From Telmatactis stephensoni (taxonomy: Eukaryota; Cnidaria; Anthozoa; Actiniaria; Isophelliidae), in NCBI GenBank assembly GCA_029948255.1, contig JALIZF010001579.1, positions 186,001-250,000 of the forward strand: DNA of 64,000 nucleotides, read 5' to 3'. Of the stretch, positions 32,551 through 46,100 are shown piece after piece (the stretch's first letter is position 1; each line of letters begins with the position of its first letter). The notes beneath the pieces are model-generated. The model did not search any database, was not told where the DNA came from, and was given only the letters and a program-made list of their open reading frames with translations. Made by a program: the position numbers and the translations under genes.

Positions 32551-33837
32551 ATGCCACACTCGAAAGGACATCGCCAGAAAGGCAAAGCAACGATGAATGG
32601 AGAAGTTCACTCGGACCACGAAGAATTAGATGAGATAAACGAGGTTTTGACATGTTGTTATCCAAAGGGCTGCACCCAAAACACTTCCGTGGAGCTCCAC
32701 AGAGCTGTTCGTGTTATATGCAACAATGAAAGCTGCACTTTGGGAAATTATATGCATGCAGAATGCTTTGAGGCCTTTGAGGATGATATATTAGCGTATT
32801 TGCGAGGTACTGGGCGAGCCAGGAGCTGGTCAGAAAAACAGAGACGACAAAACATATGGACAAAAAAGGGCTACGATCTCGCTTTCAAATGCTGCGCTTG
32901 TGCTTGTGGGAAGGGACATTTGAGAAAGGATTTAGACTTTTTTCCTCCATCGCCGAACGATGGCCATGGCCAAGCTCAGGGAGGAAAAGTAGTGAAACGA
33001 AAAAAGAAGAAAACCAACGATAAACCGACGATAGGGAGTGGATCAAGGCCGCGGAGAAGTTCTCAATCATCTGTTTGCAGTCAGTCCCCTCCAGAATACT
33101 CACCTGTCTCCCCTCCCGTCAGGACTCCAACAAAGAAAACAAAATCCCACGAGCACTTCTTCGGGGAGTCATTTCCAAGCCTGGACAACATCGAACCGTA
33201 CCACAAACCCAGTACGAATGGGAGTTTATCTTTAAGCTTCTTGAAAAGATCTGATTTCGGCTCGTTCTTAGCTGTTCTTCCCAAACATAAAGTCAATCCT
33301 TACCACATCAAGATGGACGAAGAGGGAGTTGACGACGCGAGACAGTTCGTCCTGTCAAGCCTGTCTTCTCGTCTAATAGCTTCTGTGAACTGTGTTCTTT
33401 GCAGTCGAGAGCTAAGTGTCTTTGACAAATACCCACTTTTAGACGGAACGTTTTTTCTAACTCCTCGAGAATTAGCTCCGTGTTGCATCGATGTATCTCA
33501 AAAGGGAAAGACCCAATACTTAACTGCTGTTTGCATGTACTGTTTAGAAGGGACGCCGAATACTATCAGGTGTAAACTCTGCTATAGGAGATGGGATGGG
33601 TCAACGCATCAGCTGGGGACGCTATACACTTACGATATATTTGCTGCTTCGCCTTGTTGTATAAATAGAGTTGCATGTCAAAACTGTGCAAAGCCAGTTG
33701 TCAACTTGGAACATGAAAGTACTTTGCAGTTTTTTTCGGAGTATTCGCAAGCTCTAAAGTGTCCACACTGTGGCGTTTCTGGCTATCACTGTATAAAGCC
33801 ACTTTCTTCATTCGAGACCTTGTCTCCTGGACGATAA
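32551..33837 (+). CDS. HECA: Headcase homologue (HECA)
   Basis: A 428-residue protein from one uninterrupted exon. The ATG at 32551 is chosen because MPHSKGHRQKGK resembles the lysine-rich start of animal headcase proteins. The frame stays open upstream to 32452 but offers no better ATG. The N-terminal cysteine-rich domain (about residues 33-130) has CCYPKGC, the ARSWSEKQRRQNIWTKKGYD block and CCACACGKGHL. A low-complexity K/S/P-rich linker follows. The C-terminal domain (about 240-425) has FLAVLPKHKVNPYHIKM, RRWDGSTHQLGTLYTYDI, ASPCC and repeated C-x-x-C pairs ending CPHCG..GYH. Headcase proteins restrain cell division and adult-progenitor growth in flies and influence the cell cycle in mammals. 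Human HECA is longer because of an alanine/glycine-rich N-terminus missing here. An intronless retrocopy is possible but nothing is degraded. Confidence 0.95.
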   Translation: MPHSKGHRQKGKATMNGEVHSDHEELDEINEVLTCCYPKGCTQNTSVELHRAVRVICNNESCTLGNYMHAECFEAFEDDILAYLRGTGRARSWSEKQRRQNIWTKKGYDLAFKCCACACGKGHLRKDLDFFPPSPNDGHGQAQGGKVVKRKKKKTNDKPTIGSGSRPRRSSQSSVCSQSPPEYSPVSPPVRTPTKKTKSHEHFFGESFPSLDNIEPYHKPSTNGSLSLSFLKRSDFGSFLAVLPKHKVNPYHIKMDEEGVDDARQFVLSSLSSRLIASVNCVLCSRELSVFDKYPLLDGTFFLTPRELAPCCIDVSQKGKTQYLTAVCMYCLEGTPNTIRCKLCYRRWDGSTHQLGTLYTYDIFAASPCCINRVACQNCAKPVVNLEHESTLQFFSEYSQALKCPHCGVSGYHCIKPLSSFETLSPGR

Positions 33838-33992
33838 ATACAACATTTCCTGAAACCTGGCTAAATTGAATAGAAGGATGAATGGGAGGTTTGATCTGAA
33901 CTTCTACTGTGTCAGTTTAATAGTTTTAGATAGAGCACTGTAGACAACATCGGCTATTTTATTTTATTTTGTTTATACAGTCATTTAGAATT

Positions 33993-33998
33993 AATAAA
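33993..33998 (+). promoter_or_regulatory. Polyadenylation signal AATAAA for HECA
   Basis: First canonical AATAAA downstream of the HECA stop codon, about 155 bases away. Further signals exist downstream near 35.3 and 36.0 kb. Confidence 0.45.
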
Positions 33999-34831
33999 TA
34001 CAGCAAAACCTTTTTTTCTGGGAAATGTACCTTCTATAATATTGCTTGGTGAGAATTCATCAATTTCTCATACATTTCTCACAAATTCTACAAGTCCTTA
34101 TATTCCCTAAATCACTTGCACACTGCAAGCTCTACCCTACGTAACCAACATAAGTCATATCATACACCTACAATCCATTGAACTGTGGTGCTCATTTAGG
34201 TGTAGCAGATCGATTTTAAGAGGAAAGAAAAGAAGCAAAAGAGAACTGCATTGTTTGTAACCAGTTGAAAGAAACTTGTTTACACTGCTAAGAGAGTTTG
34301 ATGTTGAGATAATATTTGCATATGTTGTCCACTTGCATTTTATAACTTTGTGAGAATTACTAGAAAGTGCAACTGAAATTTCACTAACTTCTGGAAGTTC
34401 CCTTTTCACTTGATTAGCTAGGACAGACATTTGGCTTTTGTGTCATCTTTTAGACCATTCCACCAGTTTGTCATCTTACAATATCATGGTCGAGCTTTAT
34501 TATCACATTCACCAAAGTTCTGCATAAATTATATTTAAGGTACCCTTTCTAAGACCAAAAAATTGAGGCCACAAAATTTACAGATTCCAGAACTGTGCCT
34601 TTAGTGATTCTTACAAGTTTGTTGACATGTTTAGTTCGTTATGTGTTAGTAAGCTAGACCTTTCCCAAATTTGCATAACTGGCCATGCAGCAATAGATTC
34701 AAATCGGGGCTGGGGTTTTCAAATCTGTACATGCATTTAAGTTGTATTTTAACAACTCCAGCCTAACATTAAATTTGTTACATAGTCATTCAAGCTACTT
34801 CTGGAAAGGCCTATTTGTATACTGTTTTATC
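33999..34831. other. HECA 3' flank
   Basis: No feature recognised. A minus-strand frame at 34155-34430 lacks family similarity and a credible splice context. Confidence 0.4.
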
Positions 34832-35283
34832 TTAAGAGGAGATTTTTTTCAATGACGAGCAATAATGGCGAAAAGCGCCAAAAACTAGACCTTCGTGCAA
34901 CTTTTAATCCAAATTTTCGTTCTGGATTAACACTCAAATCCTTTTTCTACCAGTCAAAAACTGATGTACCAAGATAAAATACCTGTTTAAAACAGATTTT
35001 TGAATTGTACAAGACTTTTTCTTGACGTTGTGTTGGGATTAAGCTTTTTCAAGCTGAATATAAAGAAAACATATAGCAAATGAGCAAATGAAGGCCTAAA
35101 CCTCATTTTTGATCCAAATTTTCGTTTTGGATTAACACTTTCATTCAACTTTCATCGGCCAAAACTACTTACATACAACTTAAACTTTCTGACAGAAATG
35201 ATTTTAATTCTGTACAACAGCTATTCTTCAACTCAGGAGTTTTTGTCGTTCACTGCTCGAACTTGAAAAAAATCCCCTCTTAA
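34832..35283. mobile_element. MITE with TTAA target sites (piggyBac-type)
   Basis: TTAA at 34832-34835 and 35280-35283 brackets a 444-bp element. Its ends GAGGAGATTTTTTTCAA and TTGAAAAAAATCCCCTC are inverted repeats. Inside, AATCCAAATTTTCGTTCTGG / ATCCAAATTTTCGTTTTGG plus GATTAACACT is directly repeated. A TTAA duplication is characteristic of piggyBac transposases; no transposase is encoded. Confidence 0.82.
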
Positions 35284-35614
35284 TGTCAATATGCAGAAAG
35301 ATGATCAATAAAATGTATACAAAATAAATGGAACGCAAGAAAGAAAAAAAAGATCCTTAGGAAACAAGATCGTGAGATAAACATCATTTTTTCTTAACTT
35401 TCCCTGCATTTTTTACTGATCAGTTTCCTTGAAATTTTATTGTAGTACAGAATTAGCAAACATTAAAACAGAATATCTGTTGATATATTTATCTTTAAAA
35501 CCTGGTTTTCACTAAAATTATAAGCATTAGCACAATGTACAACTAACTGAAAAATTGTTGACCAGTTTGAAAACAAAGACCAAAGCATTGATAGTAATGA
35601 GGATTACATTAATA

Positions 35615-35810
35615 GACAACATACAGACTCAGTAAGTCTTACCGAGTCTGTATGTTGCTTGCATAAAAGAAAATGCTGCTAATGGAAAGTACATTACTGA
35701 GTCGACTGCATATGTTGCTTGTGTGAGAAAAGACAAGCACTGCTAATGAACAGCACAGAACGGAGTCCAAGTATGTTGCTTATGCTTGTGCTTCTAGTGA
35801 AAAACAAGCT
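35615..35810. repeat. Dispersed AACATACAGACTCAG repeat cluster
   Basis: An inverted pair AACATACAGACTCAGTAAG / ACCGAGTCTGTATGTT is followed by three diverged copies of a roughly 60-bp unit with AAAAGACAAGCACTGCTAAT. It is the same family as 24.3, 57.3 and 60.7 kb. Confidence 0.75.
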
Positions 35811-36216
35811 AGCTGTCTCTATTTGCCTTCCAGACTTAGTCATACAGGCTAGATTATTGTGAATGCGTGGTTAAACTAAGTCTGGGAGGAAAGTAGGGAA
35901 TGCTAATTGGTCCCATCTCCTGTGTCAGATGTATATGTTACAGATGCGTTATTCTGTTGTAAATGCCATCATTGAAATGATCAATAAAAACATTAAAAAC
36001 GAAGTGTCATAATTAATTTAACATATTTAAAATACTAATTAATAATTCATAAGGCAAACACAATGAAAATCGCAACCGTGACGAGTGTTTTATATCTCAT
36101 AAAGATTTGTCCTAATTTACATCAACTTTAACCTCGATTTTCTCTAAGATAAATAAAGATATTTTTGATTTTCTTTCCGGGAACAACTCAAATATGTGTT
36201 GGAGTATTTTAAGTCA

Positions 36217-36314
36217 TTTACAACATTCGCATCCATGTTGTATCGGCTATACAATCACTCGCCTTCGGCTCGTGATTGTATATGCCGATACAACACGGCC
36301 GCTCATGTTGTAAA
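36217..36314. mobile_element. Hairpin-forming palindromic element
   Basis: TTTACAACAT...TGTATCGGC.TATACAATCAC pairs with GTGATTGTATATGCCGATACA...ATGTTGTAAA around a CGCCTTCGGCTCG loop. It is about 98 bp with no coding capacity. Confidence 0.75.
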
Positions 36315-36697
36315 CGTCATGTAAAGGTTATGATAATAGTGGTTAATTCAGTCAAACCTATTATTATATAAATCCATTTGCATAAACATTGACCCTTTCA
36401 AATCATCAAACCTAGAAGGTGAGACCGAAATGGTTCCTAATAAGACATGGATTACCATGTGTATCCATGAATTTGCTACACAATCATGTTCAGAATACCA
36501 ATAATTTGTCTCAGTCATGTTTTGGAACATCGACATGCATGCACTTCGTGAAAATCATCTAATCAACAGATTTCCCAATGTTCATTTGGGTCTCGACTTC
36601 TATGATTTGAAGGGTCACTGTTGTGCAAATAAGTATATTATATTAATGGAACTGTATGAAGTGGTCACTTCTCAACTTCCCAAAGATCACTCCATTA

Positions 36698-36973
36698 AGG
36701 CCCAGACACACAGTGCAACATTTCTTGAAACATTTGTTAAAACATCGCCCACAACACAATGTTGCAGCATGTGTCCACCCATTTCCAATGTTTCGCAAAA
36801 CTGTGCGCAACAGCTGCAGAAGTAGATTCAAGTTCTACTAGTTCTGCAACTGTCCAGAGCTGTTGCACACAACATTGCACAAGATGTTTCAGTGGTGGAC
36901 ACACGGTGCAACCATGTTGTGCACATTGTTTCAGCAAATGTTTTGGGAAAAGTTACACCGTGTGTCTAGGCCT
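36698..36973. mobile_element. MITE with TTA target sites (Harbinger-type)
   Basis: Ends AGGCCCAGACACACAGTG and CACCGTGTGTCTAGGCCT are inverted repeats. TTA at 36695-36697 and 36974-36976 is a 3-bp target duplication, as made by PIF/Harbinger transposases. The interior is rich in TTGCACAAC / GTTGTGCAA motifs and forms a long imperfect palindrome. Confidence 0.85.
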
Positions 36974-37589
36974 TTAGAGACATCTGTATTAGAGCACAAA
37001 GACCAAAAGTATGAGCAACCATAATGCATTTGCATTCTTTTGAAAAAGCAATCATCCAATCGGCAATGAGGATTCTCTTATCTCATATATCTAAGCACTA
37101 GCTGAACAATAAATTGGAGGGTGGTGAGACAAAAGGATGTCATAACATTAACAATGGTCGCAGTTTTGAACTTAATGTGCCGTAAGCAGTCAACCTGTAT
37201 CAAGCAGTCAGTCTGCTGTATGCAGGTTCAACTGAAAGAGACTTTTAATGGGAGACTACACCACACCAAACTAAGGACACTTTTTCATCCTTCAATTCCT
37301 TTGATAACTGCTGCCACGATGTATACCACAATATAGACATCTTTTTATTTCTATTGTTATAATAATTTTATTGATTTTGGAAATCCTTTTATGAAGTTGA
37401 ATGCTGGAATTAGTCTCTTAAAAACCCCACCCTATGAAAAGGGTGGGGAAGGGAACCTTCTTAACAAGAGTGCACAGTAAATGACAGAGGACAGTCCACC
37501 ATCTGCCATTTCCTGTGTGTGTGTGTGTGAAGCTCTTTAACAAGTCCCCATCCCTCTCCCAAGGGTGTATGTATGTATCTAAACATTTC

Positions 37590-37750
37590 CGGGGAGGGGG
37601 GGGGGGGGGGTGCAGCATTGCTTAAATCCAAAACTGTCCAAAGGATCAAGAGGATATTTTGGAAAAGTATTAAGAAAAGGGCCAAAGTTGTCTCAGGATG
37701 GGAGATACACATGAATCCTCTGCACACCTCTCCTAAATCCACCCCTGCAG
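37590..37750. mobile_element. Dispersed GGGGAGGGGGG-type repeat
   Basis: Contains a poly-G run, AACTGTCCAAAGGATCAAGA, ATTTTGGAAAAGTATTAAGA, CTCCTAAATCCACCCCTG. It is the same family as 16310-16475 and 40822-40968. Confidence 0.72.
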
Positions 37751-39912
37751 AAAATATCCATACTCCATCTCCTACCCTCTGGTACTTCCAATTTTCTTCC
37801 ATACTAACTCTGTAATTTGGTTCTTTCTCTGACCTCCCCCTCCCCTCCCCTACAGAATTCAAATTTCCTCTGTTGTAGGGTATCAATATTTTCTGGGACT
37901 ATACTATTGTACAATTAATGTAGAGTAAATTTGTGGATTAGAGCAATATATAGTGGGGATGGTTATAATTATGACACGCTGTCTGTTGTGGAGAGGTATA
38001 GCCATATCAGAGTTTGACTGAAATTTATACAGGGCAAAGCACGAAATGTCTGCTAAGATAGCTTATGCCTTACATAATTAATTATCCTAAAAAATAGAGA
38101 CACACAGTATATCCATCCAGATAAATCATAATAATAATCTATTTATAAATACATCTTTTATTATGGTGAAAACAGCTTCGATCCACTTCAAACAACATTT
38201 CAGTGTGGAATGCAAAAACAGAGAAAATAAATAAAAGATGTCTTTTCAAAATTTTATTATAATAGCTATAGAGCAAATCAGTATGGACATTAACCCAAAT
38301 TCAAATTTGTTACATTTTTATCACTTCAAGCATGGTAACCAGGGGAAATACAAAACTGAATATTCATTTTTATCAAAATTTGAATTTAAATTCTGCAACC
38401 TTTCTGGTATATAATGGAAGTATTAAAATTTAGTTATCTTAGACAACTCACACACAAAAATAATGTGTCTTGTAAAAGTTTGGGTATTTTTGTATAATCT
38501 AATAATTGTCTACTGCCGTTATTAAACTCACCTGTCAGTAAAGCTATTAATTTTTTAGTGCTAGCATAATTTTAAAATTGATTTGAAGATAGATACAAAC
38601 TTAGACGAAAACACAGACCCAAGAATAAAATTGAATTAATACAAATAAAACTAATACAATAATTTGGACAGCAAATTGCAGGAAAATTTACTATCAAGAG
38701 TGCTTATGTCGAGTATAAATCAAAGTGCAGAATTTTGACAATTGATTTAATGACAATTTTGAGTAATTTGCATCTGGCATTTTGATGAAAGATAAACATG
38801 ACCCGAGAAAACCAGTCCAACTTCGATCAAAATTTAAGTATATTTAGCAATTTATTACAGTATATACTATTAACTTTCTGAAATGGTGTTAAGTTTAAGC
38901 TTCAATTTTCGGATAGGAGCTAATGCAAACAAAATAATTATTATAAAAAAGCCCAGTATTAAGTGTTGATTTTGTTTAACTTAACATTAATTATAATAAT
39001 TAGTTAAATATTCATGAGTAAAGAGTGCCATTTTTAACATTCAAATGTTTCCAATATTATACACTCAAATAGCTAATCATTCTACAAAATTTATAGTACT
39101 TTTTGAGACAGGAACTAGTGTAAAATAAAGAAGTCCAGTTATTCAACTTAATGTTTAATTAGTTTAATATTAATTCAGGTACCATTTTTAACAAATATTT
39201 CAAATGTTATACACTCGAATAGCTAATATACAAACTTTATAGGTATTACATATTATTCTCCAATTAAAAATTCAAAGAAGAACCAACCTCAGGAATACAG
39301 AATGACCAGAAATATAGTATAACATTATAGTCCCACATTAATGTCTTAATACAGAGCTAGTGCAGCAGTGAGATTCCAAAACTCTTGATGATGTACTGTG
39401 TGTAGTTTTGTCAGGAGATAATTATATGAAAGAGGTTGTAATTTAATGAGCAGAACTATACAGTGATGTTTGAGATTTCACCAGTAAACCCATAGACTGA
39501 GTGCAGGGAAACTGTCACTTAGATTAAACGTTGTCTGTATTAGGCTACGCGACTCACCCGAAAGGGAGTATGGGAGTTATAAAAGCACAAAAATCCCACA
39601 CAATTACTCAAATTCGGCATGCTCTGACCTTATACACTAAAGAACTTCACCACTTACTGATGCTAAAATCAATACCAAAGTGGAAAAGAAAGTGAAGTTT
39701 TGCTACCACCCATACTCCTTTTCAGTCTAGTCGCTTGGGCTTCAGGCCTCTTGTACGACAATCTTTTTTGAAATAGGTGTATTTAAAAGGGGAACCGTTT
39801 TCTACATTGTGTATTAAATATATATAATTATGCAAAAAGGTAGGGTGTAGTGTGGGGAGAGGGCTGGGTTAAGTTCATGATGAGTTGGATTAGACTCTAC
39901 TTTGAGTCTCCT
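37751..39912. other. AT-rich intergenic DNA between HECA and SYAP1
   Basis: About 2 kb with no gene, RNA or clear repeat family recognised. Two similar blocks near 39060-39090 and 39210-39240 (ACACTC.AATAGCTAAT) hint at an old local duplication. Confidence 0.45.
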
Positions 39913-40070
39913 TAGAGCAGAATTGGTAACGACAGACACTATGAAAATAGCACTGCACAGTCACGGCATGGTTACAGCAGGAATTTCGAATGTTTTTGTA
40001 AACAACATGGCAATGACGTGATCATGGTATGGAGCAGTTAAAGTTTCCCACTCATACGAAATCTGCTCTA
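39913..40070. mobile_element. TAGAGC-type MITE downstream of SYAP1
   Basis: TAGAGCAGAATTGGTAACG... at the left and CATACGAAATCTGCTCTA at the right, with the family interior (GAATTTCGAATGTTTTTGTA). Confidence 0.75.
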
Positions 40071-40175
40071 TAAGTTGAGTAGGAAGACCGTTCTCTGTGT
40101 TTTCTACAAGAATATGAGTAAAGATGTATTCATTTTAGTGTTAAAATAATTATCACCATTTCTATAAATTTCATC

Positions 40176-43100
40176 TCAGCTTTCTGCTTCCAACATGTCT
40201 TCGATTTCTTTTTCCCATTCACCATTGTCTAGTTCTTCATCCACCACTTCGTAGTCCTTTGCAAAAATGAATAAAAGAAATAGAAAAGTTTGTTCACATG
40301 TAGTGCTCTTTGCATTCATTTATTCAGTTAATCATTCATTCAACCATCCATTAATTTATTCATTCTCCTATTTCAACTTATGCATTTTATCAGGTTCAAT
40401 TATTTAATATCCATCCATCCATTTATCTATTCATTTGTCTATTCATCCATTCACTATTCATTCATTCTTACATTCCATTCATCCTTTTTTCTTTTCTTCC
40501 TCCCTCCTTCTCTTCCTCCCTCCCCCTCCCTTCTGTCCCTCTCTCCTTCCATCTGTCCTTCCCTCCCTCCCTCCCTCCCTCCCTCCCGTCCCTCCCTCCT
40601 CCTCCCTTCCTCCCTCCCTCCCTCCCTCCCTCCCTCCCTCCCTCCCATCCTTCCCTTCCATCCCTCCCTTCCTCCCTCCTCCCTTCCTCCTTCCTCCCTC
40701 CCTCCATTCCTCCTCCCTTCCCTCCTCCACTCCTTCCTTCCCTCCCTCCCTCCCTCCTTCCTTCCCTCCTTCCCTCCCTGCCTCCCTCCCTCCCTCCCTT
40801 CCTTCTGTCTGAAGAGAATCCAGGATTATCCTTCATGATGGGGCATGCAACCATCCAGAGGATCCAGAAATTCTTTTGGAAAAGCATTGAGAAGAAAAGG
40901 AATTAAAGTTGTCTCAGAAGGGAGTGCACACCCCCTGCACCCCTCCCCTAAATCCAACCCTGGATCTAGTTGGTTTAACTGGGCTGAATGCCCAACCTTA
41001 ACAGTTATGTCCAATGTTATATTTATGCAACTAGCCTCTATTCTCTACTTTATTCATTGATAATTTGCCTAATAATGGCCCACTAACCTGTAATTCCTGT
41101 TGTAGTTCTTTTTCCCATTCTGGTATTTCTTCTTCAGGTGGTGGATCTGATGATAAAAATAGATCAGACAGCATTATTATATATCGTCTTAATGCAAGTA
41201 TTCATACAAGTTAATTGGTTTGTGTAGCCATATTTGGTTATGTCAGTTAGCCAGCACCTAAAAAATGGATTAATATATATGTAATAATAATCTAAAGTTA
41301 ATAGTGCATATATTACATATATTGTCAATTAACATTTAGTACCTGTATCAGGTGGTTTAGCTGTTGATTTGTCAGTGCTTGATGAAGATTTTGTCTTGTC
41401 CATTCCAATTTGTTGTAGATCTTCTCGACTTAATTCTGTAAAAAAATTGATATAGGTGTTTATGTATGGTGCATGTTACTATGACCTTAAAACAGCAAAA
41501 CAAATTCAAGCCCTATCAAAAAGTTGAATGTTGAATGAATGAATGAATGAATGGATGGATGGATTGAAAATGAATAAATAAATCTATGAATGAGTGAATG
41601 GATGGATGGATGGATGGATGGATAAATGGATGCATGCATGGATGGATGGATGGATGCATGGATGGATGGATGGATGCATGGATGAATGAAAAATTGAACA
41701 AACAAATGAATGAATGAAAGATAGAATACATATGTAACTGATAGTAAACTCTGGCATTGTCCTTACCATGTGGCATATCTTGGTGTTCATCGCTGATAAA
41801 TTCATGTTGTGTGGGGCTGTCTGGTAATTCTTCTATGTGATCGGCCTGTTGCACAGAGATACAATTAAACATTGTACACCAGAATTTTAATTGCTGGATT
41901 TCAAACAGCTGATGAATCTCATTATCTGCCTCAAATAGTGGTCAATGTTTGATCACCATGTGCTCTCAACCAGAGAATATTCTATTGAAAACTTGTCATT
42001 CAGCTGATGAAATTCCATCAAGATTGAGAATATGAAACACAGAAATAGCCTAGGATAGAATTATATTCATTTCTCCTTGACCTAAAAATCGCAAAAAAGG
42101 CTGCAGTCCTTGTTTTTGTTATTGTTTTGTTCTTGTTGATGTTGTTTTACATAATTGCATAATGCCAAGACCAAAATATGCATTATCTGCAATCAGTTAA
42201 TTAAACAACAAAAGGCTATAATCATGGATGCAGACATGGATACAGTGAGGGTTACTAGCATATCAAATCTGTTTTGTTGTTGTTGATTTTTGACAGGTAA
42301 GGGTCAAAGAACATTATTTGTTTTTCCATGAAAAACTTACTTTGTCATCCGCAACTGGAATGGCTTTTGGTTGACTTGCAGTGGAAGAATCTAAAAGAGA
42401 TCAATCAAACAGCTTATTAAATGAACTCCCATTCCAAGGAGACACACCTTTGCAACAACCCCATTGTGTTCATGCTTATATAGGGATGATACTTAGAAGT
42501 TCTGCTTTGTTTTGTAGCACCTCCACCAATAAGTCTAGTCTAAAGACATGTCTCCCCTTGCCACAAACAATGAAATTGTAATGAGGCTGCTTCCTAGAAT
42601 AAGGTCTGCTTGCTGCTTGTTACAATTGACTGAGCTCTATGCATGTAGCCTTGGCTTGATTTTTTTGTACTGGCAAGTTACTGTCTATTACTGTAGCTAC
42701 ATGTATGTCTCAGAAGACAGTTACAGTACATGTACATGTAGAGGTGGATGGACATGCAGTGTGGTATGCAGTGTGGCAAATATTTGTTGTAATTGAAGGG
42801 CTCCCTGTGAAAATGGCCTAAGTGACTTTTCTGATGATTTTTTTAATGGCATAAAATGATATCAGCTTACTTTATTATGCTAAAAAATCTGGACATCCAT
42901 CAAAAAGTCACTTAGGTCATTTTCACAGGGAACCCTTCAATTGTTTTTTTATCTCTTTTAGTTGATTTTCTACAGTGTATGCATGTGTACAGAACCTCAT
43001 TTTTAGAGCAATCAGCTCAGGAAGAGCTCCATTTAAAATAGAAATTTTTGGTTAAAAAATAAATCATAACCTCCATAAAAGGCTGCATTAGATACAATGT

Positions 43101-46100
43101 ATATTATGTAAATGCCTGTACATTTTTGAGAAAACATAATTTATTAGAAATGCACACAGTCGTACCTGTTTCTGCCTTGCCCTCTGTAGTTTCAGCCTGT
43201 GTTGAAGTTTTCTCGGAACCACTTGCAGCTAATGATGTTAGCTGTGTAGACTGTTTGATCAGAGAAACTCTGTAGAAATAGTTCCTCCAGAACCTTTCTT
43301 CCTTCACTCTGATAAAGAAAGTGAAACAAAATATATATACTGGAGCTGCTAAGGGTTGCTGTCTGCTTACAGGTGTCCATTAGTTAAGAGCAGTTTTTGT
43401 ATGAGTGTGAAACGAACCATCTGCAGTGCCATGACCGTATCAGTGCCGTGATGTCTATGAAAACATTAAAAATTCATGCCATAACCATGCCATGCTGTGA
43501 CTGCACTGTTTTCACAGTCATACAAAATCTGCTGTAGTGGAGTTTTGACTATACATGTACAATCACAATCATGCTATGCTTTCTTGATATTAATTAGTTA
43601 ATAATGATTCATACTTTTTAGGGACCAAGTTGAATCTCATTTGTTGCAAGTTTTCGTCTTCTTCAAGGGTTGCCAAGGCAACTGGAAACATAGTATCATT
43701 GTCATAATGAAACTGAACTCCAGATGGAGGATCACGAAGAAAGTTACGTTCATCCTGGAAACAATACAAAGACATGACATAATGCAAAAAAACAAAAATG
43801 CTCATGCACTGTATAGTAATATATATTGTGGTTTGTGGTTTTAAATTCTAAGTTACAATGTTCTTTGGGGTTATAATTAGGGAAGACTTAATGTGTACAA
43901 TCTTGCAAAGTCTTTCCTAATGCCAACTCCAACTAACCCCAAGGTACTTAAAAATTCCATACTACAAAACACAACAAATTGTATGTACAGTATATGAAAT
44001 GCAGGGTCAGTGACTATGACAAGCCTTTATTTAATATACTACAATTGAAAATAGTTAAAAAAAATTGTAACCAATCAAATTACATACAGATGATAATGCC
44101 AGAATCTGTGATTTCATGGAAGCTTCTTCATTGTAACCAACCCAAGGAGGAACTGCAGCTTCTGTTAAAAGAAAAAAATTGAAAAAATGTATCAAAACCT
44201 ACTAGCTAGTTTTCCTACCTTTAATCATATCCATTTTGAAATCACTCACAAATTCTGCAATCTGATTGGTTAAAAAGTGTGCGATTTAAGCATTAATCGC
44301 ACTATTTTGAATCATTAATAGCATCATTTTGTTTTGGAACTGCAGCCTGATAAAAGAGTTTGAATCTTTATTGTGATTTCAAAATGAATATGATTAATAG
44401 GTAATAGAACTTCGTGTCGTGCAATTTTGGGCTGAAATCACACTCGTGATTAACAAATTGCACTCCCGCTACGCGGTCGTGCAATTTTGTAATCACTCTT
44501 GTGATTTCAGCCCAAATTGCACTCCACTCAGTTCTATTACCATTATTAATCCCAGTAGATAATGCAGAAATGAAAAACAGAAACGCAGCAAATGTAAATT
44601 CTTCATATGAACTTGCAACAACCTTCAGGACAAACTTATGAATTAAGCCAGATTTACCTCTTCTCTTGTGCTTTTCACTCACAAACTTCTCCTGCTCCTT
44701 CATAAAATCTCCAAGTATTGTCTGATGGAAATAAGAGAAATAGGTGAAAAAAAGACCACAAGGAAATATAGAAATTTATGGACAATGGGAGTTCATTTGT
44801 GTCAAAGCTAATTTAAGATACACTGAACGGAAAGAAGTCAAATCAAGTTTGTGAGGGTACTAGGAATGGAACTCAGGTACGTCTGAGTTTGATTCCCATG
44901 AGTACCTCGCACGCTTGTTTCAACTTCTTTCCATTTGGTGTTAGCTTTAATTAGATTTAAATATCCCTTAAAATGAAGGCTAGAACAAAACAAGTTGTTC
45001 ACCATAATCCACCCATTCTTTGTTTTTGCTTGCCTTAAGAACCCTAGACTATACTGTATTATATATATACCTTCTGTTCAACAGTGTCCTTCATTTTCAG
45101 TGCAGTAGATGATGCAGCAGTGGCCATGCTAAACAAAAAACCTGAAATAAGAGGAATAATATATTAAACAAATCATAAATCAAGTATTACAACAATTTTA
45201 ATTTTACTGTGCAAACTGTTGCCCTCCACCGAACGTTTTTGGCACTATTCATTGAAACTACCTCAAAATTTCAAGTTTTGCTAACTTTGGTAAGCTCCTT
45301 TCAAATATAATATTTTTGTTTTTGTTGGATTAAAATTAAAAATGTCATGCAAGGGGTGAGAAAAGTATTTGAATGAGTATCTAGAGGACAATGGGTCAAG
45401 TTGAGGCTTAGGGAAAATAAAATGCTAAAAGTCTTTATTGTTTGCATGCATGACCAGATCCTTGTTTTGATTCCTTTGTGTGCAATCATCCAACCAAAAT
45501 ACAGAAAGTAAACTACTGCAAGGCTGCAATTGTTGTAAGTTGTTTTTGTTTTTGACCAATTATGGAGTGTGCACCATACACTAATTATCACGTAATAATT
45601 AGTCAAAATTATTAAAATGTTACCTGTCAGAAATAATATGATAAATGAATGGCTTAACCATGGTAGGTAAGGAGATAATTTCTTTATTATAGATCCTTAT
45701 TTCAATTTTTAAATAAATTTAATTAATCCATCAACAATATATATTGTTCATTTCACACAAAATTATAAATTTACCATTAGCACAAAAATATAAAGGCATG
45801 GCAATGGTATTATACTATTGTAAGCTAAAAATCATCTCTTCTATCAAGTATTTAATTGAATTGTTATTTAGCTTACTGCGTATAAGCTTAATTATTCAAG
45901 TATCCAATACAGGTCAATAAAATGTACATGTTGAAGTTATAACATTGCTAAAATAATCATTTAAAGAGATATTTATTATACACTTAAAAACAGAAACACA
46001 ATATTCCTTACTTCCAACGTTCTTAGCCATATCCTTGGCATAATCCAACTCATTTTGTTCAGACACTGAAGACGTTTCGTCTTGCTTTTCAACCTTGTCG

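Noticed and set aside
40380..40887. Long open frames on both strands, proline/serine-rich and glycine/arginine-rich
   Set aside because: They are translations of a CCCT/CCTT microsatellite in the last SYAP1 intron; all frames are open because the DNA is low-complexity.
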